Origin: Salinibacterium sp. M195
GTDB lineage: Bacteria; Actinomycetota; Actinomycetes; Actinomycetales; Microbacteriaceae
Length of the DNA: 64,000 nucleotides
Reading direction: 5' to 3'
NCBI RefSeq assembly: GCF_019443965.1
Contig: NZ_CP040814.1
Location: forward strand, 2,971,658 to 3,035,657
Of this stretch, positions 17,981 through 27,569 are shown piece after piece (position 1 is the first letter of the stretch; the number at the start of each line of letters is the position of its first letter). The position numbers were made by a program, and so were the translations under genes. The notes beneath the pieces were generated by a model. The model did no database searches. It saw nothing but the letters and a program-made list of their open reading frames with translations, and was not told the origin of the DNA.

Positions 17981-19491
17981 GCTGCCTCCTCCGTAATGCG
18001 TTCGCCGGCCATCATGAGGCCGAGCTGTTCGCGCGGAGTATCCGCAGGAACGATTCCAACAATTTGGCCCTTGTACATAACCGCAATACGGTCAGCGAGG
18101 GAGACAACTTCATCGAGCTCTGTCGACACGACGATCACAGGAACACCGCGATCACGCACGCCAACGATCTGTTCGTGAACGAACTCGATCGAACCAACGT
18201 CGAGTCCACGAGTGGGCTGGGAGACAACCAGCAAGGCCAGTTCGCGGCTCAATTCCCGCGCCAGCACCACCTTCTGCTGGTTACCGCCCGAGAGCTGCGA
18301 AACGCTCTCCTGAATGCTCTGCGCCCGAATGTCATACGCCGCAAGTTTTTCGGTCGCGAATTCGTTAAGCGCGTCAGTCTGCAACGTTCCGCGCTTCACG
18401 AACGGTTCCCCGTCGCTGCGATCAAGCATTAGGTTCTCGGCAATCGAGAATCCGCCGACGAGGCCGTCGAGGGTGCGGTCTTCAGGAACAAAACCGACGC
18501 CTTCGTCAAGGATCTGACGGGCGTTGAGCCCAAGCAGCTCTGTGCCGTTAAGGGTGATCGAACCGGATGATCGCGGCTGCATTCCCAGCAGCGCTTCCGC
18601 GAGCTCGGTTTGACCGTTGCCCTGCACACCGGCAATGGCCAGAATTTCGCCGCCCTGGACCGTCACGCTGAGATTCTGCACCGAACGGTGTCCGGTCTCG
18701 TCAGCAATCGACAGGTTGTCGATGATGAGGGCGTTCTCTGTGAGCTGAGCCGGGGCTTTATCGATCGTCAGGTCGACGGCGCGACCGACCATGAGAGAAG
18801 CCAGTTCTTCTTTGTCGGCGCTGGGATCTGCTTCAGCGACGACCTTTCCGAGACGGATAACGGTAATTCGGTCCGCTACTTCACGGACTTCACGCAACTT
18901 GTGCGTGATGAAAACAATGGAAGTGCCCTCGGACTTGAGCTGGCGCATGATGGCCATGAACTCATCAGTCTCGCGAGGGGTGAGCACTGCCGTAGGTTCG
19001 TCAAAGACGAGAACCTTTGCCTTGCGCGAGAGCGCCTTGACGATTTCAACTCGTTGTTGAACGCCAACAGGCAAATCTTCGATGAGCGCGTCGGGATCGA
19101 TGTCGAAGCCGAAGCGAGCGGAAATCTCCCGAACAAGCTTTCGGGCAGCATCCAAATTCAGCACGCCCGGGCCGTAGACCTCTTCGTGGCCAAGTGCGAC
19201 GTTCTCGGCAACCGTGAACACGGGAATCAACATGAAGTGCTGATGAACCATGCCGATGCCGGAGCGCATTGCGTCGCCGGGACCGGCGAAATGACGAACC
19301 TCGTCATCGATGAGGATCTCGCCCTCTTCAGCCTGATAGAGGCCGTAGAGCACATTCATCAACGTTGACTTGCCCGCGCCATTCTCACCAAGGAGGCAAT
19401 GAATTTCGCCCTCTTCGATCGTGAGATCAATGTGATCATTCGCGATTAGGTCACCGAAGCGCTTGGTTATCCCTCGCAGCTCAAGCTTCAC
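17977..19491 (-). CDS. Nucleoside ABC transporter ATP-binding protein (two ATPase domains)
   Basis: This 504-aa protein contains two ABC ATPase domains, as in NupO/YufO and other simple-sugar importers. Domain 1 has Walker A GENGAGKST near residue 38 and Walker B VLVFDEPTAVL. Domain 2 has a degenerate Walker A (GVQGNGQTELA), the signature LSGGNQQKV and LVVSQPTRGLD. The altered second domain is normal for this family. Its start is 123 bp downstream of the BMP gene, with a hairpin between. Confidence 0.92.
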
Positions 19492-19571
19492 AATCTCTCC
19501 TCAGTACTGTGACGGCGTCGTCGCCGTCGTCGGGTTTCACAAGAATAGCCACAGATGACTATTCCAAAACG

Positions 19572-19601
19572 AAAGGGGCTGACCCGGAGGCCAGCCCCTT
19601 T
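19572..19601 (-). terminator. Intra-operon hairpin between binding-protein and ATPase genes
   Basis: AAAGGGGCTG at 19572-19581 pairs with CAGCCCCTTT at 19592-19601 (10 bp, 10-nt loop). On the minus strand it is followed by CGTTTTGG. It lies just after the BMP stop and before the ATPase start, so it may stop part of the transcripts or protect the 3' end of the binding-protein message. Confidence 0.65.
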
Positions 19602-19614
19602 CAGTTCTGACTAA

Positions 19615-20712
19615 CTAGTTGAGGTACGACGTCACGGGGATGTCACCCGAGATGATGCCGTCCTTGACGGTGACGAGTTCAGCCTCGAGGCCTCCGTCTA
19701 CCTTCGACTCGAAGTCGTGGAACGGTGCGATACCGACTCCACCGTTCTCAAGCGTTCCTACGTAGGGAGTCGTGTCGAGCGTTCCCGAGGAAGTTTCCGT
19801 CACAACGTCGTGTACTGCAACGCTGATCTGCTTGAGGATCGAGGTGAGGAACAAGTCCGACGCAGCGGTCTCGGTCTCGGTAAGGTCAGCGTCTACACCG
19901 ATCATGGCGACGTCCTTGCCGGAGTCGCGGATTGCCTCAACCGCGCTCTGGAAAATCGGTCCACCAACGGGCAGGAGTACGTCTGCACCCTGGTCGATCA
20001 GGTTCTGTGCTGCTGCACGCGAGTCGGTTCCTGCGTCGAAGCTACCGATGAATGTTCCATCCTGAGCTGCGACATCCCAACCGCGAACGGTAACTGACTT
20101 GCCCTTTTCGGCGTTGTAGTAGTTGACGCCCTGAGCTGCACCATCCATGAAGATCGAAACGGTGGGGAAGTTCATTCCGCCGTAGGTCCCGATAACGCCG
20201 GTCTTCGAGTAGCTCGCTGCTGCGTATCCAGCCATGAACGCTGCACTTGCAGTGTTGAAGAGAATCGGCTTGATGTTGTCGGCGTCTGTCGTGCCGTCGA
20301 AGTCGTTGTCGGCTGCGTCGTCAACGATTGCGAAGCTGACGTCGGGGTTAGCCTGAGCAAACTCAACGGTAGCGGCGGAAAGGTTGAATCCGACGGTGAC
20401 GATCAGGTCGCAACCTTCAGCGATAAGGCTTTCGATGTTGGGTGAGTAGTCTGCATCGCTCGTTGATTCGACCGTGCGGTACTCGACACCGAGTTCGTCC
20501 GCAGCGCCCACGAGGCCTTCGAAACCGAGCTGGTTGAACGACTTGTCGTCGAACCCGCCCGAGTCGGAAACCATGCAGGGAAGGAAGTCGAGCGTCTCGC
20601 CCGAGCCTGCCTCGGTCTCTTCCGGCGCTGCTGAGCAGCCGGCGAGTACGAGTGCGCTCGTTGCAATGAGCGCCATGCCGCTGAGTGTGCGGCCGTGAGT
20701 GCTGATTCTCAA
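19615..20712 (-). CDS. BMP-family nucleoside-binding lipoprotein
   Basis: This 365-aa lipoprotein is the substrate-binding subunit of the importer. The N-terminus has a signal peptide with lipobox LVLAGC, then an acidic linker, then the BMP domain (SDSGGFDDKSFNQLGFEGL), whose relatives PnrA/TmpC and NupN bind nucleosides. The TTG at 20712 is chosen because GGAGG lies 5 nt upstream; the longer frame from 20754 would put an odd acidic segment before the signal peptide. A short palindrome CTGTCCGACAG (20729-20739) lies just upstream of the ribosome binding site. It heads the operon through to deoA. Confidence 0.92.
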   Translation of the reverse strand: MRISTHGRTLSGMALIATSALVLAGCSAAPEETEAGSGETLDFLPCMVSDSGGFDDKSFNQLGFEGLVGAADELGVEYRTVESTSDADYSPNIESLIAEGCDLIVTVGFNLSAATVEFAQANPDVSFAIVDDAADNDFDGTTDADNIKPILFNTASAAFMAGYAAASYSKTGVIGTYGGMNFPTVSIFMDGAAQGVNYYNAEKGKSVTVRGWDVAAQDGTFIGSFDAGTDSRAAAQNLIDQGADVLLPVGGPIFQSAVEAIRDSGKDVAMIGVDADLTETETAASDLFLTSILKQISVAVHDVVTETSSGTLDTTPYVGTLENGGVGIAPFHDFESKVDGGLEAELVTVKDGIISGDIPVTSYLN

Positions 20713-20842
20713 GGTGTCCTCCAAAATGCTGTCCGACAGAAATTGTCGAAACATAGTGCACCTACGCTACCGAAGAATTCAGAAAATGCTTGTGCGAATA
20801 TGAGCGCCGAAGCCGAATGGTTACAAACGCGAAATCAGCGCG

Positions 20843-21964
20843 TTACAGTACGTCGTTGCGACCGGATATTTTTAGAGCATCCACTACAGATTTGACGCGC
20901 TGAGCGTTCGCAGTTGTCGTAACCAGCAAAGCGTCGGGGGTATCGACCACGACAATGTCGTTCACCCCAATTAGGGAAATAAGTCGACCAGTTTGGCTGA
21001 TGACGACTCCGGTAGATTTATCGGCCAATACTCGAGCGTTTTCGCCCAAAATTGCGAGGTCAGATTTGCGGCCGCCAGAGTGCAACTTGGCAATAGAAGC
21101 AAAGTCTCCGACGTCATCCCAATCGAAGTCACCGGGAACAACAACGAGCCGTCCCTCTGCTGCAGCCGGTTCTGCGACCGTGTAGTCAATCGCGATCTTG
21201 GCCAGATGCGGCCAGACACGATCGACAACCGCACCGCGGGCGGGGGTATCCCAGACCTCGGCGAGCTCTGTCAGCCCCGCGAGCAGTTCGGGCTCAGCTT
21301 TGCCCAATTGTTCAAGCAGTACATCAGCGCGGGAAATAAACATTCCGCCATTCCAGAGGTAGTCACCACTGGCGAGATACTTTTCCGCCGTCTCGAAGTC
21401 AGGCTTCTCAACGAACGACTCGACCGAAACGGCGCTCGGTGCACCGTCAATCTCGATTGCACCACCGCAATGAATGTAGCCAAATCCAATAGCGGGTTCT
21501 GTGGGCGTGATGCCGATAGCCGCAATGAAACCTGCGTTCGCTACGGCAATCGCTTCGCTCACACTCCGCCTAAAGCCGCGGATGTCCCGAATGACGTGAT
21601 CGGCAGCAAACGATCCGATCACTACTTCGGGGTCGCGCTTGAGCAGAATTGCGGCGGCGAGCCCGATAGCAGCAGAGGAGTCTTTTGGCTCACTCTCGAG
21701 TACGACGTTGGGATCGCTCAGCTCCGGAAGCTGCCTCTCAACGGCGGCCCGATGCGCGCGACCAGTCACGACCATGATGCGATCGGTGCCCGACAGCGGC
21801 GCGAGACGGTTCCAAGTGTCCCGAAGCAGCGTTTGCCCCGAGCCCGTAAGGTCGTGCAAAAACTTGGGGGCATCTGCCCGCGATAACGGCCACAGCCGAG
21901 ACCCGATGCCACCGGCAGGGATCACGCTGTAGAAATTGTCGAACGGCGCCTGTGGTTGGCTCAT
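20843..21964 (-). CDS. manC: Mannose-1-phosphate guanylyltransferase
   Basis: This 373-aa nucleotidyltransferase makes GDP-mannose from mannose-1-phosphate and GTP. It has the N-terminal PAGGIGSRLWPLSR loop, the FVEKPD segment near residue 185 and the left-handed beta region at the C-terminus, without a fused isomerase domain. GDP-mannose feeds glycolipid and lipoglycan mannosylation, and the divergent glycosyltransferase next to it is a likely user. It ends 130 bp before the BMP gene, whose operon probably has its own promoter. Confidence 0.88.
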   Translation of the reverse strand: MSQPQAPFDNFYSVIPAGGIGSRLWPLSRADAPKFLHDLTGSGQTLLRDTWNRLAPLSGTDRIMVVTGRAHRAAVERQLPELSDPNVVLESEPKDSSAAIGLAAAILLKRDPEVVIGSFAADHVIRDIRGFRRSVSEAIAVANAGFIAAIGITPTEPAIGFGYIHCGGAIEIDGAPSAVSVESFVEKPDFETAEKYLASGDYLWNGGMFISRADVLLEQLGKAEPELLAGLTELAEVWDTPARGAVVDRVWPHLAKIAIDYTVAEPAAAEGRLVVVPGDFDWDDVGDFASIAKLHSGGRKSDLAILGENARVLADKSTGVVISQTGRLISLIGVNDIVVVDTPDALLVTTTANAQRVKSVVDALKISGRNDVL

Positions 21965-22054
21965 GCCTCCACCTTAGACTTCAGCGCCCGTTAACTCTCC
22001 GGTTGTCCGCACCTCCTAACGTGAGCGGCACGACAACCGATTGAGGTGCTGAAT

Positions 22055-23185
22055 TTGCGGATCGCCATTGTGAGCGAAAGCTTTCTCCCTACTGTCAATG
22101 GCGTCACCAACAGCGTGTTGAAGGTGCTTGATTATTTGAGCGCCAACGGCCACGAAGCAATCGTGATCTGTCCCTCTGCCGGCGCCCCCAAGCACTATGC
22201 GGGATTCGCCGTTCACGCCGTACCTGCTTTGGCTTACCGCCAATTTCCGGTCGGGTTGCCCAATCCCCAAGTGCACAAACTGCTTTCGGACTTTCGCCCC
22301 GACGTGGTTCACGCCGCCGCCCCCTTCCTCTTAGGGGCCCAAGCAATCTCCTCCGCGAACCGGCTCGGCATTGCCACGGTCGCGATCTTTCAAACGGATG
22401 TTGCTGGCTACGCTCGCCGCCATCGCTTGGGCCCGGCGACGAAACTGGCGTGGCGAATCGTGCGCTGGATTCACGACGGTGCCGACCTGACGCTCGCACC
22501 GTCAAGCACTGCTATGGCCGATCTGCAGGCTATTGGGCTCACCAGGCTCGAACGGTGGGGCCGCGGCGTCGATCTCACGATGTATCACCCAGCGAAGAAG
22601 CTGTCTCCCGCTGCTGTCAAACTTCGCAAACGCCTTTCCCCCAACGGCGAGGTCGTCGTTGGCTATGTCGGCCGCATTGCCCCCGAGAAACAAGTGGAGC
22701 GCCTGCGGGCACTTCACGGTCTCGACAAGGTGCGCGTTGCCATCGTCGGAGACGGCTCATCTGTGCCTCTTGTTAAGAGGGAGCTTGCCGGCATCCCGGT
22801 CACGTGGTTGGGCAAGCTGGGCGGGGAAGATTTGGCTACGGCGTATGCCGCGTTTGATGTTTTCGTGCATACCGGCACCGAGGAGACGTTCGGCCAGACG
22901 CTTCAGGAAGCGCACTCTGCGGGTCTTCCCGTTGTCGCTCCCCGCGCTGGCGGGCCGATCGACCTCATCGATCACGGCACTAACGGTTTTCTCTTTGAGG
23001 CAGACAACGAGCAGCAGCTGCGCGCGTTTGTCGAGGCTCTGGCGATTGACCCTGGGCTGCGTGCTCGCCTAGGCGAGTCAGGCAGACGTCGAGTTCTCGG
23101 CAAGTCTTGGGCTGGGGTGTGCGCGCAGCTTGTTGGCCACTATGAGTCCGCTATTGCCACAGCAGCTACCCCGATTTCCCGCTAA
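22055..23185 (+). CDS. GT4-family glycosyltransferase, probable GDP-mannose-dependent mannosyltransferase (MgtA-like)
   Basis: This 376-aa GT-B enzyme begins MRIAIVSESFLPTVNGVTNS, the N-terminus typical of actinobacterial MgtA/PimB-type alpha-mannosyltransferases. The C-terminal nucleotide-sugar site has the E-x7-E pattern around ETFGQTLQEAHSAGLPVVAP. The TTG at 22055 is preferred because GAGGTG lies 6 nt upstream (22043-22048); the in-frame GTG at 22046 lies inside that sequence. It is divergent from manC, which makes the likely donor. The lipid acceptor is not known. Confidence 0.82.
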   Translation: MRIAIVSESFLPTVNGVTNSVLKVLDYLSANGHEAIVICPSAGAPKHYAGFAVHAVPALAYRQFPVGLPNPQVHKLLSDFRPDVVHAAAPFLLGAQAISSANRLGIATVAIFQTDVAGYARRHRLGPATKLAWRIVRWIHDGADLTLAPSSTAMADLQAIGLTRLERWGRGVDLTMYHPAKKLSPAAVKLRKRLSPNGEVVVGYVGRIAPEKQVERLRALHGLDKVRVAIVGDGSSVPLVKRELAGIPVTWLGKLGGEDLATAYAAFDVFVHTGTEETFGQTLQEAHSAGLPVVAPRAGGPIDLIDHGTNGFLFEADNEQQLRAFVEALAIDPGLRARLGESGRRRVLGKSWAGVCAQLVGHYESAIATAATPISR

Positions 23186-23212
23186 AGGTTGTCCCAGTGG
23201 GTGAGGAGGGTC

Positions 23213-23243
23213 TTGACTTAGAGTGCACTCTAGGGCGAAGCAT
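23213..23243 (+). promoter_or_regulatory. MerR-type promoter/operator
   Basis: TTGACT (-35, 23213-23218) is followed directly by the perfect palindrome TAGAGTGCACTCTA (23219-23232) and then AAGCAT (23238-23243) as a weak -10 at a 19-bp spacing. A dyad inside an over-long spacer is the hallmark of MerR-activated promoters. It lies upstream of the MerR gene itself, so autoregulation is inferred. Confidence 0.68.
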
Positions 23244-23276
23244 GGGTGCGCCCCACTTCTTCACGGATCGGATCCT

Positions 23277-23771
23277 ATGACCACCTCAGTTGCTCGCACT
23301 GCGCAGGATACGTACTCGTCAGAAGAGACCCGCGAACGTGTCCTCACCATTGGAGAAGTCGCGGCGCAGACTGGCGTCACTGACCACACGCTCCGCTATT
23401 ACGAGAAGGCCGGAATCCTGATCGTGCCGCGGCTGTCGAACGGGCAACGACGCTACCGCGAGATTGATGTGAGGGCTGTCGAGTTCATCGGACACCTTCG
23501 CCGCACCGGAATGCCGATCCGCACGATTCGTGAATACGCCGATCTGGTGCGAAGCTCCGACGACACTTCGGAGCAGCGGATGAGTCTGCTCGAGCAGCAT
23601 CGTGAGAATGTCGCGCGCGACCTCGCCGAACAGCAACGGCATCTCGCCGGCATTACGCAGAAGATCGAGTGGTACCGCGCATCACTTGCCGAGCGCGGAA
23701 CTGACGAGGCCAGCGTGCCTGCCGCCATGAACTCGAAAGAATCTAAGCGAATTCATGCGAGGAGCCGTTAA
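23277..23771 (+). CDS. MerR-family transcriptional regulator
   Basis: This 164-aa regulator has the MerR winged helix (LTIGEVAAQTGVTDHTLRYY, about residues 22-41), the wing GQRRYRE, and a dimerisation helix rich in Glu, Arg and Gln. There is no C-terminal Cys cluster, so it is not of the metal-sensing type; it resembles regulators linked to aldehyde or oxidoreductase genes. The ATG at 23277 follows the MerR-type promoter; the frame is open to 23223, but that stretch is leader. No oxidoreductase lies beside it, so its targets are probably elsewhere. Confidence 0.85.
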   Translation: MTTSVARTAQDTYSSEETRERVLTIGEVAAQTGVTDHTLRYYEKAGILIVPRLSNGQRRYREIDVRAVEFIGHLRRTGMPIRTIREYADLVRSSDDTSEQRMSLLEQHRENVARDLAEQQRHLAGITQKIEWYRASLAERGTDEASVPAAMNSKESKRIHARSR

Positions 23772-23850
23772 CTTTTGCCGAAATCACGAAAACATCCCGG
23801 ATATCGCGCAATTTAGGGTGGGCTGGGAAGCGGAGGCCCCTGAGCGGGAA

Positions 23851-23925
23851 TAGACTGAGTAGGTCCGCTGTGCGGACAATCATCGGTCGCGGTGGACGCG
23901 ACCCCACACCGCAAGGAGGGTCCTC
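23851..23925 (+). promoter_or_regulatory. sdh promoter and structured leader
   Basis: TAGACT at 23851-23856 fits a -10 box and would start transcription near 23863. Two perfect hairpins follow: GTCCGC/GCGGAC at 23863-23877 with a 3-nt loop, and GGTCGCG/CGCGACC at 23885-23903 with a 5-nt loop. Then comes AAGGAGG, 5-6 nt before the GTG start of sdhC. The hairpins could stabilise the message or bind a regulator. Confidence 0.45.
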
Positions 23926-24363
23926 GTGCCAGAGAAATCGGCGAGCAACCTAGTGGCGGAGCCGAAGTCTCCGTCTAAGATTCGCGCCCTCAGAAGGCCT
24001 GCTGGCACCCTGTACCGGGGCAACGAGGGCATGTGGTCGTGGGTGCTTCACCGTATTACTGGTGTTGCCATCTACTTCTTCCTTCTCGTGCATATTCTCG
24101 ACACCGCGCTCGTGCGTGTAAGCCCTGAGGCCTACAACGCAGTGATCAGCACCTACAAGACTCCGTTGATGGGTCTTGGCGAGATCGCGTTGGTTGCGGC
24201 GATTGCCTTCCACGCCTTCAACGGACTTCGCATCATCCTGATCGACTTCTGGGCATTCGGCGCCCGGCACCAGCGCGTCATGTTCTGGGTCGTTATCGGA
24301 CTCTGGCTGGTTCTGCTCGCCGGATTCATCCCCCGCCAGCTAATGCACGTCTTCGGAGGTTGA
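23926..24363 (+). CDS. sdhC: Succinate dehydrogenase cytochrome b556 subunit
   Basis: This 145-aa membrane anchor has three hydrophobic helices and the SdhC motif WVLHRITGVAIYF near residue 40, whose His/Arg region is part of the quinone and haem site. A GTG start follows a strong AAGGAGG. It is the first gene of sdhCDAB, complex II, which oxidises succinate to fumarate and reduces the quinone pool. The TGA stop lies inside the gap before sdhD. Confidence 0.92.
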   Translation: MPEKSASNLVAEPKSPSKIRALRRPAGTLYRGNEGMWSWVLHRITGVAIYFFLLVHILDTALVRVSPEAYNAVISTYKTPLMGLGEIALVAAIAFHAFNGLRIILIDFWAFGARHQRVMFWVVIGLWLVLLAGFIPRQLMHVFGG

Positions 24364-24365
24364 GC

Positions 24366-24812
24366 ATGAGTCTCATCGAAGCCCCCCGCACCCCTACCCG
24401 TGGTCGCCGCACTGGCGGAATTAACTGGGAAAAATGGGGATGGATCTACATGCGCGCCTCTGGCGTTGTTCTCATCGTCCTCATCTTCGGTCACCTCTTC
24501 GTCAACCTCGTTGCCGGCGAAGGTGTCAAGGCCATCGACTTTGCCTTCGTTGGCGGAAAGCTTTCTGACCCGTTCTGGGCAGTCTGGGACGGCCTGATGT
24601 TGTGGCTCGCGCTGATCCACGGTGGCAACGGCATGCGCACGCTCGTCAACGACTACGCAACCAACCCGAAGGTGCGCAACGTTCTCCTGATCGGAATCGC
24701 CGCATCCACCGCAATCTTGATTCTCTTGGGAACCCTGGTGATCACCACCTTCGATCCCTGCCCAGCCGGAGCTGACCCAGCTCTTCTCGCCAGCATCTGT
24801 GAAGGACGCTAA
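24366..24812 (+). CDS. sdhD: Succinate dehydrogenase hydrophobic membrane anchor subunit
   Basis: This 148-aa protein has a charged N-terminus, then three hydrophobic helices beginning WGWIYMRASGVVLIVLIFGH and including LALIHGGNGMRTLVND, as in actinobacterial SdhD. The ATG at 24366 is preceded by GGAGGT with 5 nt spacing, so it is preferred over the TTG at 24360. It follows sdhC by 2 bp and its stop directly abuts sdhA. Confidence 0.9.
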   Translation: MSLIEAPRTPTRGRRTGGINWEKWGWIYMRASGVVLIVLIFGHLFVNLVAGEGVKAIDFAFVGGKLSDPFWAVWDGLMLWLALIHGGNGMRTLVNDYATNPKVRNVLLIGIAASTAILILLGTLVITTFDPCPAGADPALLASICEGR

Positions 24813-26627
24813 TTGTCTACGATCAACACCGGCGATATCGCCGACGGAACCATCATTGATGGCGTCCACTACCACCAGTTCGACATTGTGATCGTTGGCG
24901 CCGGCGGCGCTGGCATGCGTGCCGCAATTGAAGCCGGCCCGCACGCCAAGACTGCCGTGATCTCCAAGCTGTACCCCACGCGTTCGCACACTGGCGCAGC
25001 GCAGGGCGGCATGGCTGCGGCTCTCGCCAATGTTGAAGACGACAACTGGGAATGGCACACCTACGACACCGTCAAGGGCGGCGACTACCTCGTCGACCAG
25101 GATGCAGCAGAGATCCTCGCCAAAGAGGCCATCGACGCGGTGGTAGACCTCGAGAACATGGGTCTTCCCTTCAACCGTACCGAAGACGGCAAGATCGACC
25201 AGCGTCGCTTCGGCGGCCACACTCGCGAGCACGGCAAGGCGCCAGTTCGTCGCGCCTGCTACGCCGCTGACCGCACCGGTCACATGATTCTTCAGACGCT
25301 GTACCAAAACTGCGTGCGCCTCGGCATCAACTTCTTCAACGAGTTCTACGTGCTCGACCTCATCATGACCGAGGTCGACGGCGTTGACGAGCCCGCTGGT
25401 GTCGTTGCCTACGAGCTCGCGACAGGCGACCTCCACGTGTTCCAGTCGAAGGCCACCATCTTTGCTACCGGTGGATTCGGCAAGATCTTCAAGACGACGT
25501 CCAACGCTCACACCCTCACCGGTGACGGCGTGGGAATCATCTGGCGCAAGGGCCTTCCGCTGGAAGACATGGAATTCTTCCAGTTCCACCCCACCGGGTT
25601 GGCTGGCCTCGGCATCCTGCTCTCTGAAGCGGCTCGAGGCGAAGGCGCGATTTTGCGTAACGCCGAAGGTGAGCGCTTCATGGAGCGCTACACGCCGACG
25701 CTGAAAGACCTCGCGCCGCGTGACATTGTTGCGCGGTCGATGGCCACCGAGATTCGTGAAGGCCGTGGAGCTGGTCCAGACAAGGACTACCTGTTCCTCG
25801 ACATCACCCACCTCGAACCTGCCGTCATTGACGAGAAGCTGCCAGACATCACCGAGTTTGCTCGCACCTACTTGGGCGTTGAGCCGTACACCGAGCCCGT
25901 TCCCGTGCTGCCAACCGCGCACTATGCGATGGGTGGCATTCCCACCAACGTTCAAGCTGAAGTGCTGCGCAATAACACGGATGTCGTCAAGGGCCTCTAC
26001 GCCGCCGGCGAGTGCGCGTGTGTTTCTGTTCACGGTTCCAACCGCTTGGGCACCAACTCGCTGCTCGACATTAACGTCTTCGGAAAGCGCGCAGGCAAGG
26101 CAGCAGTTGAGTACGTGAAGACGGCCGAATTCATTCCCCTACCGGAGAACCCTGCCGGGGGCGTCAAGAACATCCTCGACATGGTTCGTGCTGGCGACGG
26201 GACCGAGCGCATTGCTGCAATCCGCAAAGAGCTGCAGGTCTCGATGGACCGCAACGCGCAGATTTTCCGCACTGATGAGAGCCTCGAAGAGGTCACTAAC
26301 CTCATCCAGAGCCTGCGTGCTCGCTACCGGAACATCCAGCTGCACGACAAGGGCAAGCGGTTCAACACCGACCTGCTCGAAGCCGTAGAGCTTGGCTTCC
26401 TGCTCGACCTCGCCGAAGTGCTCGTCTTTTCGGCCCGGTCGCGCAAGGAAAGCCGTGGCGGCCACATGCGTGAGGACTATCCCAACCGTGACGATGAGAA
26501 TTTCCTCGTGCACACGATGGCCTACCTCACGGGCGACCCAGAATCAGAAGAGGCGGGTGACCACATCCGTCTCGACTGGAAGCCGGTAGTGATCACCAAC
26601 TACCCGCCGATGGAAAGAAAGTACTAA
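24813..26627 (+). CDS. sdhA: Succinate dehydrogenase flavoprotein subunit
   Basis: This 604-aa catalytic subunit has the FAD motif [15 protein letters not shown], the [10 protein letters not shown] segment whose His carries covalent FAD, the substrate-site HPTGL, and the catalytic [13 protein letters not shown]. The TTG start at 24813 immediately follows the sdhD stop, and AAGGA lies 6 nt upstream within sdhD. It is full length for the family and overlaps sdhB by one base. Confidence 0.96.
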   Translation: MSTINTGDIADGTIIDGVHYHQFDIVIVGAGGAGMRAAIEAGPHAKTAVISKLYPTRSHTGAAQGGMAAALANVEDDNWEWHTYDTVKGGDYLVDQDAAEILAKEAIDAVVDLENMGLPFNRTEDGKIDQRRFGGHTREHGKAPVRRACYAADRTGHMILQTLYQNCVRLGINFFNEFYVLDLIMTEVDGVDEPAGVVAYELATGDLHVFQSKATIFATGGFGKIFKTTSNAHTLTGDGVGIIWRKGLPLEDMEFFQFHPTGLAGLGILLSEAARGEGAILRNAEGERFMERYTPTLKDLAPRDIVARSMATEIREGRGAGPDKDYLFLDITHLEPAVIDEKLPDITEFARTYLGVEPYTEPVPVLPTAHYAMGGIPTNVQAEVLRNNTDVVKGLYAAGECACVSVHGSNRLGTNSLLDINVFGKRAGKAAVEYVKTAEFIPLPENPAGGVKNILDMVRAGDGTERIAAIRKELQVSMDRNAQIFRTDESLEEVTNLIQSLRARYRNIQLHDKGKRFNTDLLEAVELGFLLDLAEVLVFSARSRKESRGGHMREDYPNRDDENFLVHTMAYLTGDPESEEAGDHIRLDWKPVVITNYPPMERKY

Positions 26628-27385
26628 TGAGCACTGCCGTCGCTGACAACAAGCCTGCCGCAGCCGAGGTCATTCCGACCTTCACCGCGACTCTCATCAT
26701 CCGCCGTTTCGACCCGGAGGTTGACGAAGAGCCGCGCTGGGAAGACTTTGACGTCGAACTGTACGAGACCGACCGCGTTCTCGACGCCCTTCACAAGATC
26801 AAATGGGAAGTGGATGGGTCGCTGACCTTCCGTCGCTCCTGCGCACACGGTATTTGTGGTTCGGATGCCATGCGCATCAACGGCCGCAACCGTCTGGCCT
26901 GCAAGACCCTGATCAAGGACCTCGACATCTCGAAGCCGATCTACGTTGAAGCCATCAAGGGCCTCCCGTTGGAGAAGGACCTGATCGTCGACATGGAGCC
27001 GTTCTTTGACTCCTTCAAAGAGGTCAACCCGTTCCTGATGGCTGCCCCGACCAAGGGCGGCAAGGAACGCAAGCAGAGCCCCGTGGAGCGCGCTCGCTTC
27101 GACGACACCACCAAGTGCATCCTGTGCGCTGCGTGCACGTCGAGCTGCCCCGTGTTCTGGACTGACGGACAGTACTTCGGTCCTGCCGCCATCGTCAACG
27201 CGCACCGCTTCATTTTCGATTCTCGAGACGAGGGCGCTGGTGTTCGTCTCGACATCCTCAACGATAAAGAGGGTGTGTGGCGCTGCCGCACGACCTTCAA
27301 CTGCACCGATGCCTGCCCCCGCGGCATCCAAGTCACTCAGGCAATCGCTGAAGTGAAGCAGGCCATCATCAAGGGACACGCGTAA
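26627..27385 (+). CDS. sdhB: Succinate dehydrogenase iron-sulfur subunit
   Basis: This 252-aa subunit carries the three cluster motifs in order: RRSCAHGICGSDAM plus a later Cys for [2Fe-2S], CILCAACTSSCP for [4Fe-4S] and the CRTTFNCTDACPRGI region for [3Fe-4S]. It links the flavoprotein to the membrane quinone site. Its ATG shares one base with the sdhA stop, and a strong terminator follows 24 bp downstream. Confidence 0.96.
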   Translation: MSTAVADNKPAAAEVIPTFTATLIIRRFDPEVDEEPRWEDFDVELYETDRVLDALHKIKWEVDGSLTFRRSCAHGICGSDAMRINGRNRLACKTLIKDLDISKPIYVEAIKGLPLEKDLIVDMEPFFDSFKEVNPFLMAAPTKGGKERKQSPVERARFDDTTKCILCAACTSSCPVFWTDGQYFGPAAIVNAHRFIFDSRDEGAGVRLDILNDKEGVWRCRTTFNCTDACPRGIQVTQAIAEVKQAIIKGHA

Positions 27386-27409
27386 CCGCGCATCTCAGCG
27401 TTAAACAAG

Positions 27410-27447
27410 ATCGCCCCTGGCGCTACCGAGGTAGTGCCAGGGGCGAT
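27410..27447 (+). terminator. Rho-independent terminator of the sdh operon
   Basis: Two 17-nt arms (27410-27426 and 27431-27447) pair fully apart from one G-U wobble around the loop CGAG. The stem starts ATCGCCCCTGG and is followed by TTGTTTG. It is the strongest terminator in the window. Confidence 0.88.
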
Positions 27448-27569
27448 TTGTTTGTCAACGTGCGTCACCCACGGCGCACGTCAACTGTGGGCGTTCGGGT
27501 CACCCAGTAAAGAGACCGCTCTCTAGACCGGTTATGACGCGGAAATTGCCCTAAGCCCCCGAACTGGGG

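Noticed and set aside
24153..26033. Long open frame antisense to sdhD-sdhA (626 codons)
   Set aside because: It is a shadow of high-GC coding sequence: the opposite strand holds the complete sdhD and sdhA genes with all motifs, and the antisense product resembles no protein family.
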